From Phallusia fumigata (lineage: Eukaryota; Chordata; Ascidiacea; Phlebobranchia; Ascidiidae), in NCBI GenBank assembly GCA_008931825.1, contig QXVZ01030853.1:1-20511 (forward strand): DNA of 20,511 bases, in the 5' to 3' direction. The notes beneath the pieces are model-generated. The model was given only the letters and a program-made list of their open reading frames with translations. It was not told the origin of the DNA and did no database searches. This document shows, one piece after another, positions 9,657-19,786 of the stretch (the first letter of the stretch is position 1; each line of letters opens with the position of its first letter). The position numbers and the translations under genes are program-made.

Positions 9657-11364
9657 TTACTGGATGCAACAAAAACGAAAACGTTTTCGCTTTTTCTTTG
9701 GCTTCAGCGCTTTAAGAACAGGCGTAGATTTTGAGAGTTTGCCGAATTCGCCATTTGATGAATTGGGTGGATTGAGGGCTTGATTTGCAGGTGGGCTGTG
9801 ACATTCCGAATTGGATGAATCAAGTTCTCTCAGGGGTTGCTTTGTAGCTGAATTACCACATTCGCCATGGTCTCTTACAACAGTGGTTAGTGGAGAGATA
9901 GTAGGCAGGCTGATGTGCTCTGTTGTGACACCAAACTTGGATACTTCTGTTTCAGATTCACCCGCAGTTTGTTTGTCCTTTTTCACCTCAACATACTTTG
10001 GGCAATCTTCGCTCCGAGGTGTATCTGACAATTCCAGCAGCTTTACCTGCTCATCGTTGCCGCAAACTGACTTGACTTCCATCTTATTTCTGTGGACCGA
10101 GACTTCAGCACCGATGTCGACACATAAAGGCATTATATTTGCCACGTGACCTGGTTTCGATGATGCAACAGCCGCAAACTCTGTGTTGTGCCTGGCAGAC
10201 TGGATGTAGGCTGTGGGTTGTTTCATTGGTCGTCCGGTTTGGTATTGCAAAGTCAGTTTTGCGGGCAAGACTATGAACCTCGACTCTACTTGGTGGGTAA
10301 TCACCCAGCAGCGGTGATTGGGATCAACAATAAGAGAACCTGCGGAAAAATAAAGCAACTTAAATTTACTTGCAACTCTAAAGGACTATAGATATGGATC
10401 TTATGTTAACAAGTAGACGAACGTTTGGCGCATCTCATAGAATCCGTACAGTGTTTTAATGAAATACACAAACAAGTCCGACAGAATCAACATTTTTTAG
10501 TTGTTGTTTTTTTCAAAAATCAACTGTTCAAAAATGACATTTCATGACGGGCTTCGTACAGTTGCTTCTGATTCCTAGACAAAACAAATAGTTTATGCCA
10601 ATTACCTGGTAGATCTTTCTTAGTGGAGGGATCTTTTTCTGGCTTTAACCCAAACCAAAACCATATGTTGCCTGTAGGATTTACAGACGTTTCCACAACC
10701 TCATCTGAAACAAGAAATAAAAATTTTTTATTTCGATTACGTCTTCAGATGAAAATCTCACACAACAAACCTTTATCAGATAATAAAGCAGGACAGTCCA
10801 CCGTTCGTTTTTCGACCAGCGAGCGATCAAAGCACTTTGCCTGTTGGAAAAAGAAATTCGTGTAAATGCCTTTTTCTGCATGTTAAATCATGAAAGAAAG
10901 TGGGACAGAGTTGGGGGGGATTGCTCTAACCCTCCCCCTCCCTCCAAAACAAAATACGACTATACAGGAAACTTAATAAAACAGAAGTTTTTTTCATGCT
11001 TTACATCCTAAACACATCTGTTTGACATGTTTCATTGCCAAACATGTGATAAAAAACCCAGTTTGGTTGTTATTGGGTTGTTTATTGTATTTTTATGTTT
11101 ACTTCCAGATATAAACAAGTGTTTGAGGGACAAAGCCTAAGCTGTAAACAAACTACTAGTACCTGAATAGGTAGATTTGAGATTCTCAGGTCGAGATACC
11201 TGCGAGGGTATAAGTTTGTTAATCGAAGGAATAAATGTCTTAACCAGCAGCGACAAAGCTACTTTTAATGATTCTTACCCTCCTTCAGTCATTCCCAGGT
11301 AAGGCATGGGAATGAAAATCTTATCTTCGCGTGCCCATCTTTTCCAGGAATCAAAATATGCCAT
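9657..11364 (-). CDS. Unknown protein with polybasic CaaX (prenylation) C-terminus
   Basis: Five exons: 11364-11279, 11199-11163, 10840-10771, 10704-10606 and 10339-9657. All junctions are GT-AG, phases match, and the total is 975 nt (324 residues plus stop). Residues 1 to about 145 look globular and rich in aromatics (WFWFGLKP, CWVITHQVESRFIVLP); I do not recognise the fold. From about 150 on, the chain is low-complexity, rich in Ser, Thr, Pro and Glu, with short imperfect internal repeats (SSNSEC, PPNSSNGEF). It ends KPKKKRKRFRFCCIQ: a strongly basic stretch followed by the CaaX box CCIQ. Family knowledge: a C-terminal CaaX is prenylated, Gln at the last position favours farnesylation, and the adjacent basic residues promote membrane binding or could act as a nuclear signal. 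No transmembrane segment or signal peptide is seen. Membrane association is inference; enzymatic function is unknown. Confidence 0.75.
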
Positions 11365-12044
11365 TTTTTTCAGCAGTATAAATAAACACGTCTGTTTTAC
11401 AAATTGCTTTTCCGAAAAATGCCGCACAAAATATTTCAAGTTTCCATGAGAGCCATTGTTTGGTCAAGGCAGTGTGACGTCACAAAGTAGCATTTGTGAC
11501 AATTTGTTGCAGGCAAATACATGTAATGACTGGTTTTATACTGTTGATTACACATTTGCAGAGTGAAAGGTATTAAATCTGAAGTATAGAAAACTTTTTC
11601 CAGGCACATTGCAGTTTTAATCAAGTTTAGAAAAAGACGAAAACGTTAAATCAGTGTGTTTAAGCAGGATCCAGCATCATGACTTGTACACTTTCTAGGT
11701 TTCAATAGCTGCTGACTTTGTATTGTTAACCTGAGAAGTTGCATGCTGTCTAAACAAGGAAAATCCTGATGGGTGGTGTAAGGGTCCCGCGAAACCGTGG
11801 TCAGATTATAGATATATTTTTATTCTTTAATATTTTCCAATCAAGTTTGTGTTGTTGTGTAGAAGTTTTGTCCAAGCTGGTTTTAGGTTTAGTTGACCAA
11901 TACCGTCAAAAATAAACTTCAATTCTAGGACATTAAGTTTACCAAAGCCTGTTTGAAACGCAGCATAGGGTTGCTGACCGTCATTTATTTCAAAGCACTG
12001 TCTTATTCAGTTCTATTTCTTGTTTTTTATTGAGATAGGAAATG
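11365..12044. other. Intergenic region upstream of the CaaX-box gene
   Basis: No gene was recognised. The first part should hold the 5' untranslated region and promoter of the minus-strand CaaX-box gene. No clear TATA box was found at the expected position. Confidence 0.35.
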
Positions 12045-12168
12045 GTTTGTAGGTGGGCTGTAACATTCGGAATTGGATGAATCAGGTTCTCTCAGGGGTT
12101 GCTTAAATGAATCGGATTTACTCCTGGGTTGGTTTGTGGGTGAACTACCACATTCGCCATGGCCTCAT
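12045..12168 (-). pseudogene. Duplicated fragment of the CaaX-box gene's last exon
   Basis: This block closely matches 9783-9874 of the CaaX gene's last exon in the same orientation; the blocks GGTGGGCTGT, GGATGAATCA, TTCTCTCAGGGGTTGCTT and CCACATTCGCCATGG are shared. The fragment has about 30 extra bases, an additional internal repeat unit, and its minus-strand frame stays open across the whole block before a stop just beyond. Homology fades at both ends, and no splice sites or start codon mark it as an exon, so a partial duplicate is the simplest reading. Confidence 0.7.
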
Positions 12169-12408
12169 TAGGTAACAACCGCAGTATCATACATTTCTTT
12201 CCGTAAAGCTGAGTCATAAGAACAATACCTTACTTCAGTAAACAATATATTGGCGTTTTGATAAAATAAAATCTTGCGGAAACATTAATAAAAGCATTCG
12301 CCAAAGCCATTTGCCATTTGTAGAAAACTGTTACATGACAGTTACACAACAAAATGAAATCACACAATAAGTATAACCGATTACACACTTGATGGCACCC
12401 GCACATAT

Positions 12409-12414
12409 TTTATT
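12409..12414 (-). terminator. Polyadenylation signal AATAAA of the zinc-finger gene
   Basis: AATAAA on the minus strand about 95 nt beyond the zinc-finger stop codon, a typical distance. Confidence 0.5.
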
Positions 12415-12507
12415 TCAGACATGATTCCGTGGTGCTTTACTTTTCCCGAGAACTTATAGTAATCCAAACTGCCTTGCATGCAATCTTGCGGCTTCCAAAA
12501 ATCGTTT

Positions 12508-13455
12508 TTACGAAGGTTTTTTGCCAGCGTGCAGCGACTTCATGTGTTTCCTAAGACTTTGAGACAATGTAAACTTTGTTTCACAAATGTCACATTTAAA
12601 CGGTTTTTCTTTGGTGTGGGTCGCCATGTGCAATTGGCGAGTTTTAGATTCTCTGAAAAACTTTTGGCAGATGTGACATTCATAAGGTTTTTCACCGGTG
12701 TGCGTTCGCATGTGAGTTTTCCGAGCCGAGGCATGAGAAAATGTTTTTTCACAAACATCACATCGAAATGCTTTTTGTCGGGTGTGAACCAACATATGGC
12801 TCGTTAGATGACCTGATCTTCTAAATGATTTACCACAAACATGACACGAAAAAGGTTTTTCTCCTGTGTGGATTCGCATGTGAGTAACCAAGCTTGTACG
12901 AAGTCCGAAAGATTTTTCGCAAATGTGACAATGAAAGTATTTTTGTCCGGAGTGAGACACCATGTGGTCATTTAAAGTTCGGTCGTTTCGAAAGAATTTG
13001 TCACAAAGACTACATTTGTGTGGCTTTATATGTGTGTGTGTCAGCTTGTGCGTCTTGAGATTGCTAAGTTGCACAAACGATTTCTCACAAATGTCACACT
13101 TGTGAGGTTTCTCTCCAGTGTGCATCTTCATATGCCTTGTTGCGATTCTTTGTTCTCGGAATGATTTTTGGCAAATCTCACATTTAAATGGTTTTTCGTT
13201 GCTGTGAACCTTCATGTGTCGTTTTCTGTATTCATCTAATGCAAAAGTTTTTTCGCAGATATCACATCTGAATGGTTTTTCATCGCAGTGAGTTGCCAGG
13301 TGTTTCTTTAAATGTGTGGCACATTTAAATGACTTTTTACAAATCTCACAACGTAGCGTTTCTTTTCCTGTTTGAGTATCCTTGTGTTCTTTGCGCGAAG
13401 TTGTACCTCGTTGCTTTGCTGGAAAACCTTTATTTGCAGCCTTTTTATTCAACAT
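12508..13455 (-). CDS. C2H2 zinc-finger protein with ten fingers
   Basis: A single open frame of 315 residues is read from the ATG at 13455, which has A at -3. The frame stays open to a TAG at about 13489 that coincides with an AG acceptor-like site, so an upstream coding exon cannot be excluded. After a basic, Lys-rich N-terminus of about 35 residues come ten contiguous C2H2 fingers of the pattern C-x2-C-x12-H-x3-H; the last has H-x4-H. Linkers match or vary around TGEKPF (TGEKPH, NEKPFK, TGEKPY, TKEKPF). No KRAB, BTB or SCAN-like region is visible. Family knowledge: such arrays bind DNA in the nucleus, usually as transcription regulators. The target cannot be predicted from here. Orthology within this large family is not assignable. 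Confidence 0.9.
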   Translation of the reverse strand: MLNKKAANKGFPAKQRGTTSRKEHKDTQTGKETLRCEICKKSFKCATHLKKHLATHCDEKPFRCDICEKTFALDEYRKRHMKVHSNEKPFKCEICQKSFREQRIATRHMKMHTGEKPHKCDICEKSFVQLSNLKTHKLTHTHIKPHKCSLCDKFFRNDRTLNDHMVSHSGQKYFHCHICEKSFGLRTSLVTHMRIHTGEKPFSCHVCGKSFRRSGHLTSHMLVHTRQKAFRCDVCEKTFSHASARKTHMRTHTGEKPYECHICQKFFRESKTRQLHMATHTKEKPFKCDICETKFTLSQSLRKHMKSLHAGKKPS

Positions 13456-14050
13456 GTTTGTCACACATTTTAACTTTATAACTGACTAAACACAAATGAA
13501 AATTACAATATACAGCTCTCCAAAAATGGATCATAAGTCAACAAACGCAATAGAAGTAAAAGTGTAGTTGACTATTTACCTTATTTTATGTCCTACCTAT
13601 CTTTTACCTATTACGTGATGGCTGTAAAAATGAAACTATTTTCCAGGAAATACAATCAGAAACCATGTGGTTTCACTCACACTTAGGGTCTGAAACAACT
13701 TGTTTAACAAAAATAGGCCGGTGGATCTTGTAAAAATCCATTCAAGCAAGTATACCTGTTGCGCCCTGTAAAGTTCATATCACTGTTGTCGCGCAAACGA
13801 TCAACGCATACTTAGTGTGTCGAGTGTAGCACGGAGGCTGGACCGATAGCCCAAGGCGCTTGCCACCAACTACTTGTCCATGTACTTGACCTGCGCGGTT
13901 CAAGTTCTGTCCATGCATGACTACTAATGAGCGAGTGTTTACATTAATGCAAGTATAACACAGGATCACAAAAATGCATCACCCAATCAATCCGCAAAAT
14001 GAAAATGAAACAAACAAAAATTTGTTGGTTCTCTCATTATGACGATCTTG
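13456..14050. other. Intergenic between the ZP gene and the zinc-finger gene
   Basis: No gene was recognised. It holds the zinc-finger gene's upstream region and a possible tRNA-derived SINE (see 13826-13930). Confidence 0.4.
13826..13930 (+). repeat. Possible tRNA-derived SINE
   Basis: On the plus strand, GATAGCCCAAGGCG resembles a polymerase III box A and GGTTCAAGTTC, about 50 nt downstream, resembles a box B. TGGACCG and CTGTCCA could pair as an acceptor-like stem (six of seven). The T-stem does not pair properly, so a real tRNA is excluded. There is no poly(A) tail and no second copy in the window. Confidence 0.3.
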
Positions 14051-14056
14051 TTTATT
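14051..14056 (-). terminator. Polyadenylation signal AATAAA of the ZP gene
   Basis: AATAAA on the minus strand, about 140 nt past the ZP gene stop codon at 14197. Confidence 0.5.
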
Positions 14057-14196
14057 AGCCAAAACACATATTCACAACAGTAGAAGTGAAATATTGCAGA
14101 CTATTTGATGGCCTGACTAGGAGCAACCAATTTTTGATCAAAACGCGTTAAACTAGATTAGATTTAAGCAACATGATAAATGTCTGACAAGGTTTA

Positions 14197-17100
14197 CTAC
14201 AGACTGTAGTTGTTTTTCTGTCGGCATTTTAAATGAAGAAAAAATCCACCGACAACAACAGCAAATACAATGACAAACAAAGATGAAAATTCCATCAATG
14301 TGTCTGATGTCATCTGTTCTCTGTCTCCATTTATGTCTGTCGACGAAAACAGTGTTATAGTTGGCATATCAGCAAAACAAAATTACGGCTAAAATTTTAA
14401 TATTTCTCCACCCAATGTCTTAAAGCATGCGGATGAACAACTTGACCCGCGTGTTGCCTGCGACATTGTTGATGGATGAAGCCAAGTGAGCCTCAACGTG
14501 CCAGGAGCGTAATTATGATGATGAATTTACACCGTCATCTGAAGTCTGGCAGGCAATAAGTCCATAATCTTCCTCACCTTCACACTGTTTTCCATCCTCT
14601 GCAAGAGTCCTACCTCCATGACACGAACATTTCACTTCTCCTCTTTGCATTTCACACTTATCCGAACACATTCCGTTGTTCTGTAACTCAAGAAAATTAC
14701 AAAGCAAAAGTAAAAATCAATTAGGCTAGTTCACTCACATTGGAGCATTTATTTAGCTTGGAAACATAAACTGGTCCATAAGAGAGCCGTCTGTACTGGT
14801 CCGGATTAATGGAACGTCGCTTCTTGTTGCAAATCTTTAACAAGTAGAAAACGGGTAAAAACGACATCAGTCGCTTAATTGAGAGTAAACAAGCTATTTA
14901 CCGGTAGAGTGCATTCCCCGCTTGAATTCTGGCAAACACTGATGTCGCAGTGCACGTAAATCATTTGCTCCTCGTCGGTAAAGTTTGTCCAAACAAAGCT
15001 TTGAAAGTTGAAAGTTCCGTAGATGGGTTGGTAGTTTCTTGTCACTTGTCTGGTGCTGGCATCTTCGTCGACGCTGCTTGCAACGCAGCTAAAACAATGG
15101 AAAGTGTTTTTAATGCATAATTTGGTAAAATCACTATTGTAAAAACTGAATGAAAGATTGGTTTTAATAAAACCGGATGCAATTTCACATCATACCTGGA
15201 GGTTATAATTGGATACATGGGTGAGTCTGTTGGAGAGGAGGTTCGTGTTGCCCAACATTCTTCCATCTGGAAACAATACCATGTATATATGTATGTATAA
15301 AGATCGTTTAATGTCGTTTTTATTTGATCAGTTTACCTGCATTATGAGATCCATTACAGTGTCTGGAATTTCGTCAAGCTTAACTTTTGCAAAAATGAAG
15401 TTGGGTACAGTGACCTCATCGTTGGCAAGTAGAGCGACAGAAAAACTCTCGTTGCTGAAAAGTCGAAGAGAAACTTCAAATGCACCCGCTATCGGATCTG
15501 CCGCAGCACCAACCTCTCTGTGACAATTTGTTTGGTGTTTAAAACAAAAAACACATTTGTTTTTGTCCCCATTTTTGCCTATGCCGCGCCCTTGCTCTTC
15601 GAGGAAACCAGGGAGCAATTGCATTAAGAAATTACCGCAAGTGTTTATACGGTTAAAAATATTGAAAACATTTAGCTTTGACACATAAAGTTGAAGCTAA
15701 AAATTCTGTACAGTATTAAAACAGAAGCGTTATGTATCTGCCTGTGTCTTGCACTAAACACAGTTTTTTATGATTGAATATCAGCATTTACTTACTGGAT
15801 AAGTGGTTTAATGTTGCCGGAGTTAACTTGGACGCTTGAATTGTACTCGCAAGTCAGGTTTAAACCGTAACGAATATATCGTTGCACTGTATCACTTTCA
15901 TCCATTGCTTTGCGGTTCCAAATTGTGTATGTGTTGAAAATCTTGTCCGGATTTGAGATCTGAAAATAATGCAAAGTTGGCGCCATACATTCAAGCCAAA
16001 ACCAAGTTAAAAAAAATTGCGCCATGAAATCTATGCTGCGTTTGTCAGCCTCCAGACTGCTGGGTATGTGTTAGTTAGAATATCGGCTCTAACAGGGGAA
16101 TTTGTAAACTAACGGACAAAGATTGCTGACCCAAAGTTTGAAAAAGTGAAACTTCTCAAACGAGTACTATTTACTTCGGTACCATACTCACTTTTACCCA
16201 GTGTTTATACAACAAGGTGTAAATAGTTAAATAGACTTGGCATGTGAAAAAAGCGTACTCAAGCAAACCTATCGCGACAAAGCACAAGGGTGTTGTTTGG
16301 TTATCATTTACCTCACTTTAACTGTATGTAGGTAGACTGTATAGTTTTTTGGCGTGTTTTGGCATTCTCAGAACATCAAACTCAATGTAAAATCTTACAT
16401 CAACTATGACTGGGCATTCGTCAATGTCGAAACTGAACACCGGGTTGGGAAGCGATTGTCGACATTTTGCATTTAAGCTCATGACGTCATCCTCGGGTTG
16501 CTTGGCAATGTAAAGTACGTCACCAGTTGTTGCGTTGAGTGAGGTCAGGTCACTTGCGGACAGTCTGAGACAAAACGCTACCGGTGCTTTCAACCCAATC
16601 TCAGGTTTTTATTTTTAGATTTTTGTTAACATCTAGCTGCTTACCGAAATCTGATCGTTCGGTCGGAACAGTAAATTCTCGCATCTGCAATACCTGCACA
16701 AGCAGACAAAACTTCTGCTGGCAAACGTTGTGGTAAACTGCATTTGAGCCAACATACTTTACGAAAAAAAATTTTGGCCAACATAGTTTAAGACAAATGC
16801 CTCATTTGTAACAAAAACCAAGAAACATTGATTTGAGCAATAAATGCAACAAACTCAACCTGTGGTAATAGAAGTTGAGAAGTAGAGAGGAGTGGCTGAT
16901 ACGCTGATGAAAAGCATTTCAAAACCAGTATCTTCAACCTCCAACGTAACTTCTGGAATGGTCACTAATGATGCCGGGTCGAAATAAACTGTCGCGTTGT
17001 TTGACGCAGTAGCTGGCTTTAACTAAAAAAATGAAACGTTTTGTGGCAACGTCAAACGTAAAAACGGTGGGTTTGGGGGTTGTACGGTTTAAAGCAGTGC

Positions 17101-19786
17101 TTCTTAACCTTTTTCGGTTTCGTTCACCCTTTCCAAAAATTTCCAAATTTCATTCACCCTCGTACAAAATATGTTTACATCAACATAAGATATCAGCGAC
17201 AATACCATAAAAACCTTTTTTAAACCCTCTGTACGGTTTAAAGTCTCGGGGGAACGAATCTTGTCACAACAACTAAAGGTTTTAATAACTATTTTTTTCA
17301 ACATACGACAAACAATGAGAAAGCACTCAGTTGAAGTGGCATAAAGTTGAGTATGTAATTCAAGGGAACTGAGTTGGTCATTCTCCACAAGCAAGCTACA
17401 TAGTTGGGAACACCGCTGACGCCTCCGGGGCTGGTGATGTTTGTGGGAAGGACGTCCGCAGTCAAACTTATATTGCAATCTGCGACTAAACATAAATAAT
17501 ATTATGAACTTAAGATTCAGTGATGGGTGATGATATTGATTTTCATTAGCTGTGGTCAGTGGTGTAATGCTACTGGAGAGTGTACAAGTGATAATGTGCC
17601 GTTGGGGTCGAGGGAGGGGAAAGAGTAGTAGGCTAAAGCAGAGANAAAACCAAGAAACATTGATTTGAGCAATAAATGCAACAAACTCAACCTGTGGTAA
17701 TAGAAGTTGAGAAGTAGAGAGGAGTGGCTGATACGCTGATGAAAAGCATTTCAAAACCAGTATCTTCAACCTCCAACGTAACTTCTGGAATGGTCACTAA
17801 TGATGCCGGGTCGAAATAAACTGTCGCGTTGTTTGACGCAGTAGCTGGCTTTAACTAAAAAAATGAAACGTTTTGTGGCAACGTCAAACGTAAAAACGGT
17901 GGGTTTGGGGGTTGTACGGTTTAAAGCAGTGCTTCTTAACCTTTTTCGGTTTCTTTCACCGTTTCCAAAAATTTCTAAATTTCATTCACCCGCGTGCAAA
18001 ATATGTTTACATCAACATAAGATATCAGCGACAATACCATAAAAACCTTTTTTAAACCCTCTGTACGGTTTAAAGTCTCGGGGGAACGAATCTTGTCACA
18101 ACAACTAAAGGTTTTAATAATTATTTTTTTCAACATACGACAAACAATGAGGAAACACTCAGTTGAAGTGGCATGAAGTCGAGTATGTAATTCAAGGGAA
18201 CTGAGTTGGTAATGCTCCACAAGCAAGCTACATAGTTGGGAACACCGCTGACGCCTCCGGGGCTGGTGATGTTTGTGGGAAGGTCATCCGCAGTTAAAGT
18301 TATATTGCAATCTGCGACTAAACATAAATCATTTTATGAGCTTAAGATTCAGTGATGGGTGATGATATTGATTTTCATTAGCTGTGGTCAGTGGTGTAAT
18401 GCTACTGGAGAGTGTACAAGTGATAATGTGCCTTTGGGGTCGAGGGAGGGGAAAGAGTAGTAGGCTAAAGCAGAGAGCTCCGGCTCCTATTTATACATAG
18501 CTCGGCACCTTTTAAATCCATCACTTGTTATGGTGTGAAGGGCCTCTCTCTTAAGTTTGATTTTGAAACGTTTTACACGAGGTGTCCACCCGCGAATGCT
18601 CCAAGTATGTGTTACAGTCTGCTCGGCGCAGTCGTGTTACCAGCAGTGCCATGTAACTTGTGTTAAACGATTGTTCCCTGTTTACCTGACACAGGCAACA
18701 AGGCCACTTCCGGTGCTGTACGATCTTGTGTTAAAATACATTCGTACGCAAATGCACTTCCTTCTAAGACCAAAAATCCGGTTGATCGCATGTTTCCTGT
18801 GAAGTAACCCACCACCGAGCCAGTATTGTCAACCCCGTTGTAGATCTAGCAAAGACAATTTGGAGATTAAAATTAGGACAAAAACCGATAGGTTACAGAA
18901 ATGTTTATCAATTATAATGTAAAAAAATGTTTGCAAAAAATATTACACAAACAAATAAATTAAACAATATGTTCAAAACTTTACAGTGGATTCAAATAAT
19001 TAGGAATAGGCAAAGCTATGCACCACAGACCCAATGATTAACCTTAACCAAGACCCTAAACAAAATTTTAACTGGATTGTTAGAAGTGTTTGTATAATTA
19101 TCTTAACAACCTTGAATCGAACAATTTTGCTTTCAGTTGGCTGAATTTTGAAAGTTAAACTTTTTGTCTCGCTTCACATCCTAAACTTAACTTTGTTACG
19201 ATTTATGAAAACAGCGATGCACTGAACATACGTTTTTACTTTTCAAAAGCCGCTGAAAACGTTTTACCCTGAGACTTTTTGATGCTGCAAATTTTCAAGA
19301 TAATGCACACATTTTAGCGATGTGCCTTTCACAGCAAAAACTTCTGCAAAATACAACTGTTGTTAACTGCCATTGTGCGGGGGTTGTGTACCTGACCAAA
19401 AAAGCGCCAAGCTTGTTAAAAAACAAGTACGTTGGTTCATATATACTTACAGTGCAATTGTCGTTGAGCAAATCGCCTTGAATTGGTGTTAATATCGACG
19501 GCAGATCACCAACGACTCTTCCACTGACATAACGGCAATCAAGATCAATAAAAAAAGAAGAAAGATCGGTGTTTGGTCCACATACGGCACTTACTTCTGT
19601 AAACAACCAAACAGGTTGAGTAAAATAAAAATAAAGAAAAGGCAAACGACGTATCCCCACTAAACACCTTTTAGAACACGGAAAAAAGACACAAGTATCG
19701 ACAAACTAATTTTTTAACCTACCTTGTGTTAGGAGTTGCGTTAAGATACCGAGAAAAAACACTTTCTTCAGTGCTTTTAACAACAT
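14197..19786 (-). CDS. CUB-like/ZP/EGF single-pass membrane protein
   Basis: Sixteen exons: 19786-19723, 19596-19451, 18845-18686, 18317-18139, 17854-17692, 17485-17307, 17022-16860, 16693-16645, 16564-16399, 15959-15796, 15517-15337, 15266-15196, 15088-14902, 14834-14739, 14686-14578 and 14336-14197. All junctions are GT-AG and phases match; the total is 2217 nt (738 residues plus stop). Residues 1-21 are a signal peptide. Residues 22-123 resemble part of a CUB (IYNGVDNTGSVVGYFTG). Residues 124-237 and 238-351 are two near-identical CUB-like repeats (ADCN, NITSPGG, VACLW). A ZP module follows (about 355-625), ending at a furin-type site KKRRS (628-632). A six-cysteine EGF-like module (about 654-690, GRTLAEDGKQC) precedes a transmembrane helix (about 708-726) and a short basic tail. 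Family knowledge: ZP modules polymerise into extracellular matrices after furin release, including egg coats and tectorial matrices. The egg-coat role is inference only. Confidence 0.88.
16814..17645. repeat. 832-bp tandem duplication, copy 1 (with exons 6 and 7)
   Basis: This unit recurs at exactly +832 (17646-18477). It contains CUB exon 17485-17307 and the following exon 17022-16860 plus intron sequence. Its last base is an ambiguous 'n' at the junction with copy 2. By eye, about 17 substitutions and no obvious gaps separate the copies. Confidence 0.9.
17095..17229. mobile_element. Small insertion flanked by 14-bp direct repeats in copy 1
   Basis: TGTACGGTTTAAAG occurs at 17081-17094 and 17230-17243, bracketing about 135 bp that begins CAGTGCTTCTTAACCTTTTT. 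That start resembles hAT termini elsewhere in the window, but the right end does not match well and the flanking repeat is longer than the 8 bp of a hAT element. It lies in an intron and recurs in copy 2 (flanks 17913-17926 and 18062-18075), so it predates the duplication. Confidence 0.45.
17646..18477. repeat. 832-bp tandem duplication, copy 2 (with exons 4 and 5)
   Basis: This is the second unit, carrying CUB exon 18317-18139 and exon 17854-17692. In transcript order it precedes copy 1. The unit enters and leaves in phase 1, so both copies can be spliced in frame. Confidence 0.9.

Noticed and set aside
9811..10149. Plus-strand 112-residue frame.
   Set aside because: Antisense to the last exon of the CaaX-box gene, which is supported by matching splice phases over five exons.
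12478..12807. Plus-strand 109-residue frame.
   Set aside because: It is the antisense shadow of the zinc-finger array, whose repetitive codons leave open frames on the other strand.
15328..15684. Minus-strand 118-residue frame starting MSKLNVF.
   Set aside because: Its first half is intron; only the part from 15517 is exon 11 of the ZP gene.
17104..17769. Minus-strand 221-residue frame across the duplication junction.
   Set aside because: It crosses the ambiguous base, runs through introns, and reads the CUB exon out of frame; the spliced frame gives CUB-like sequence in both copies.
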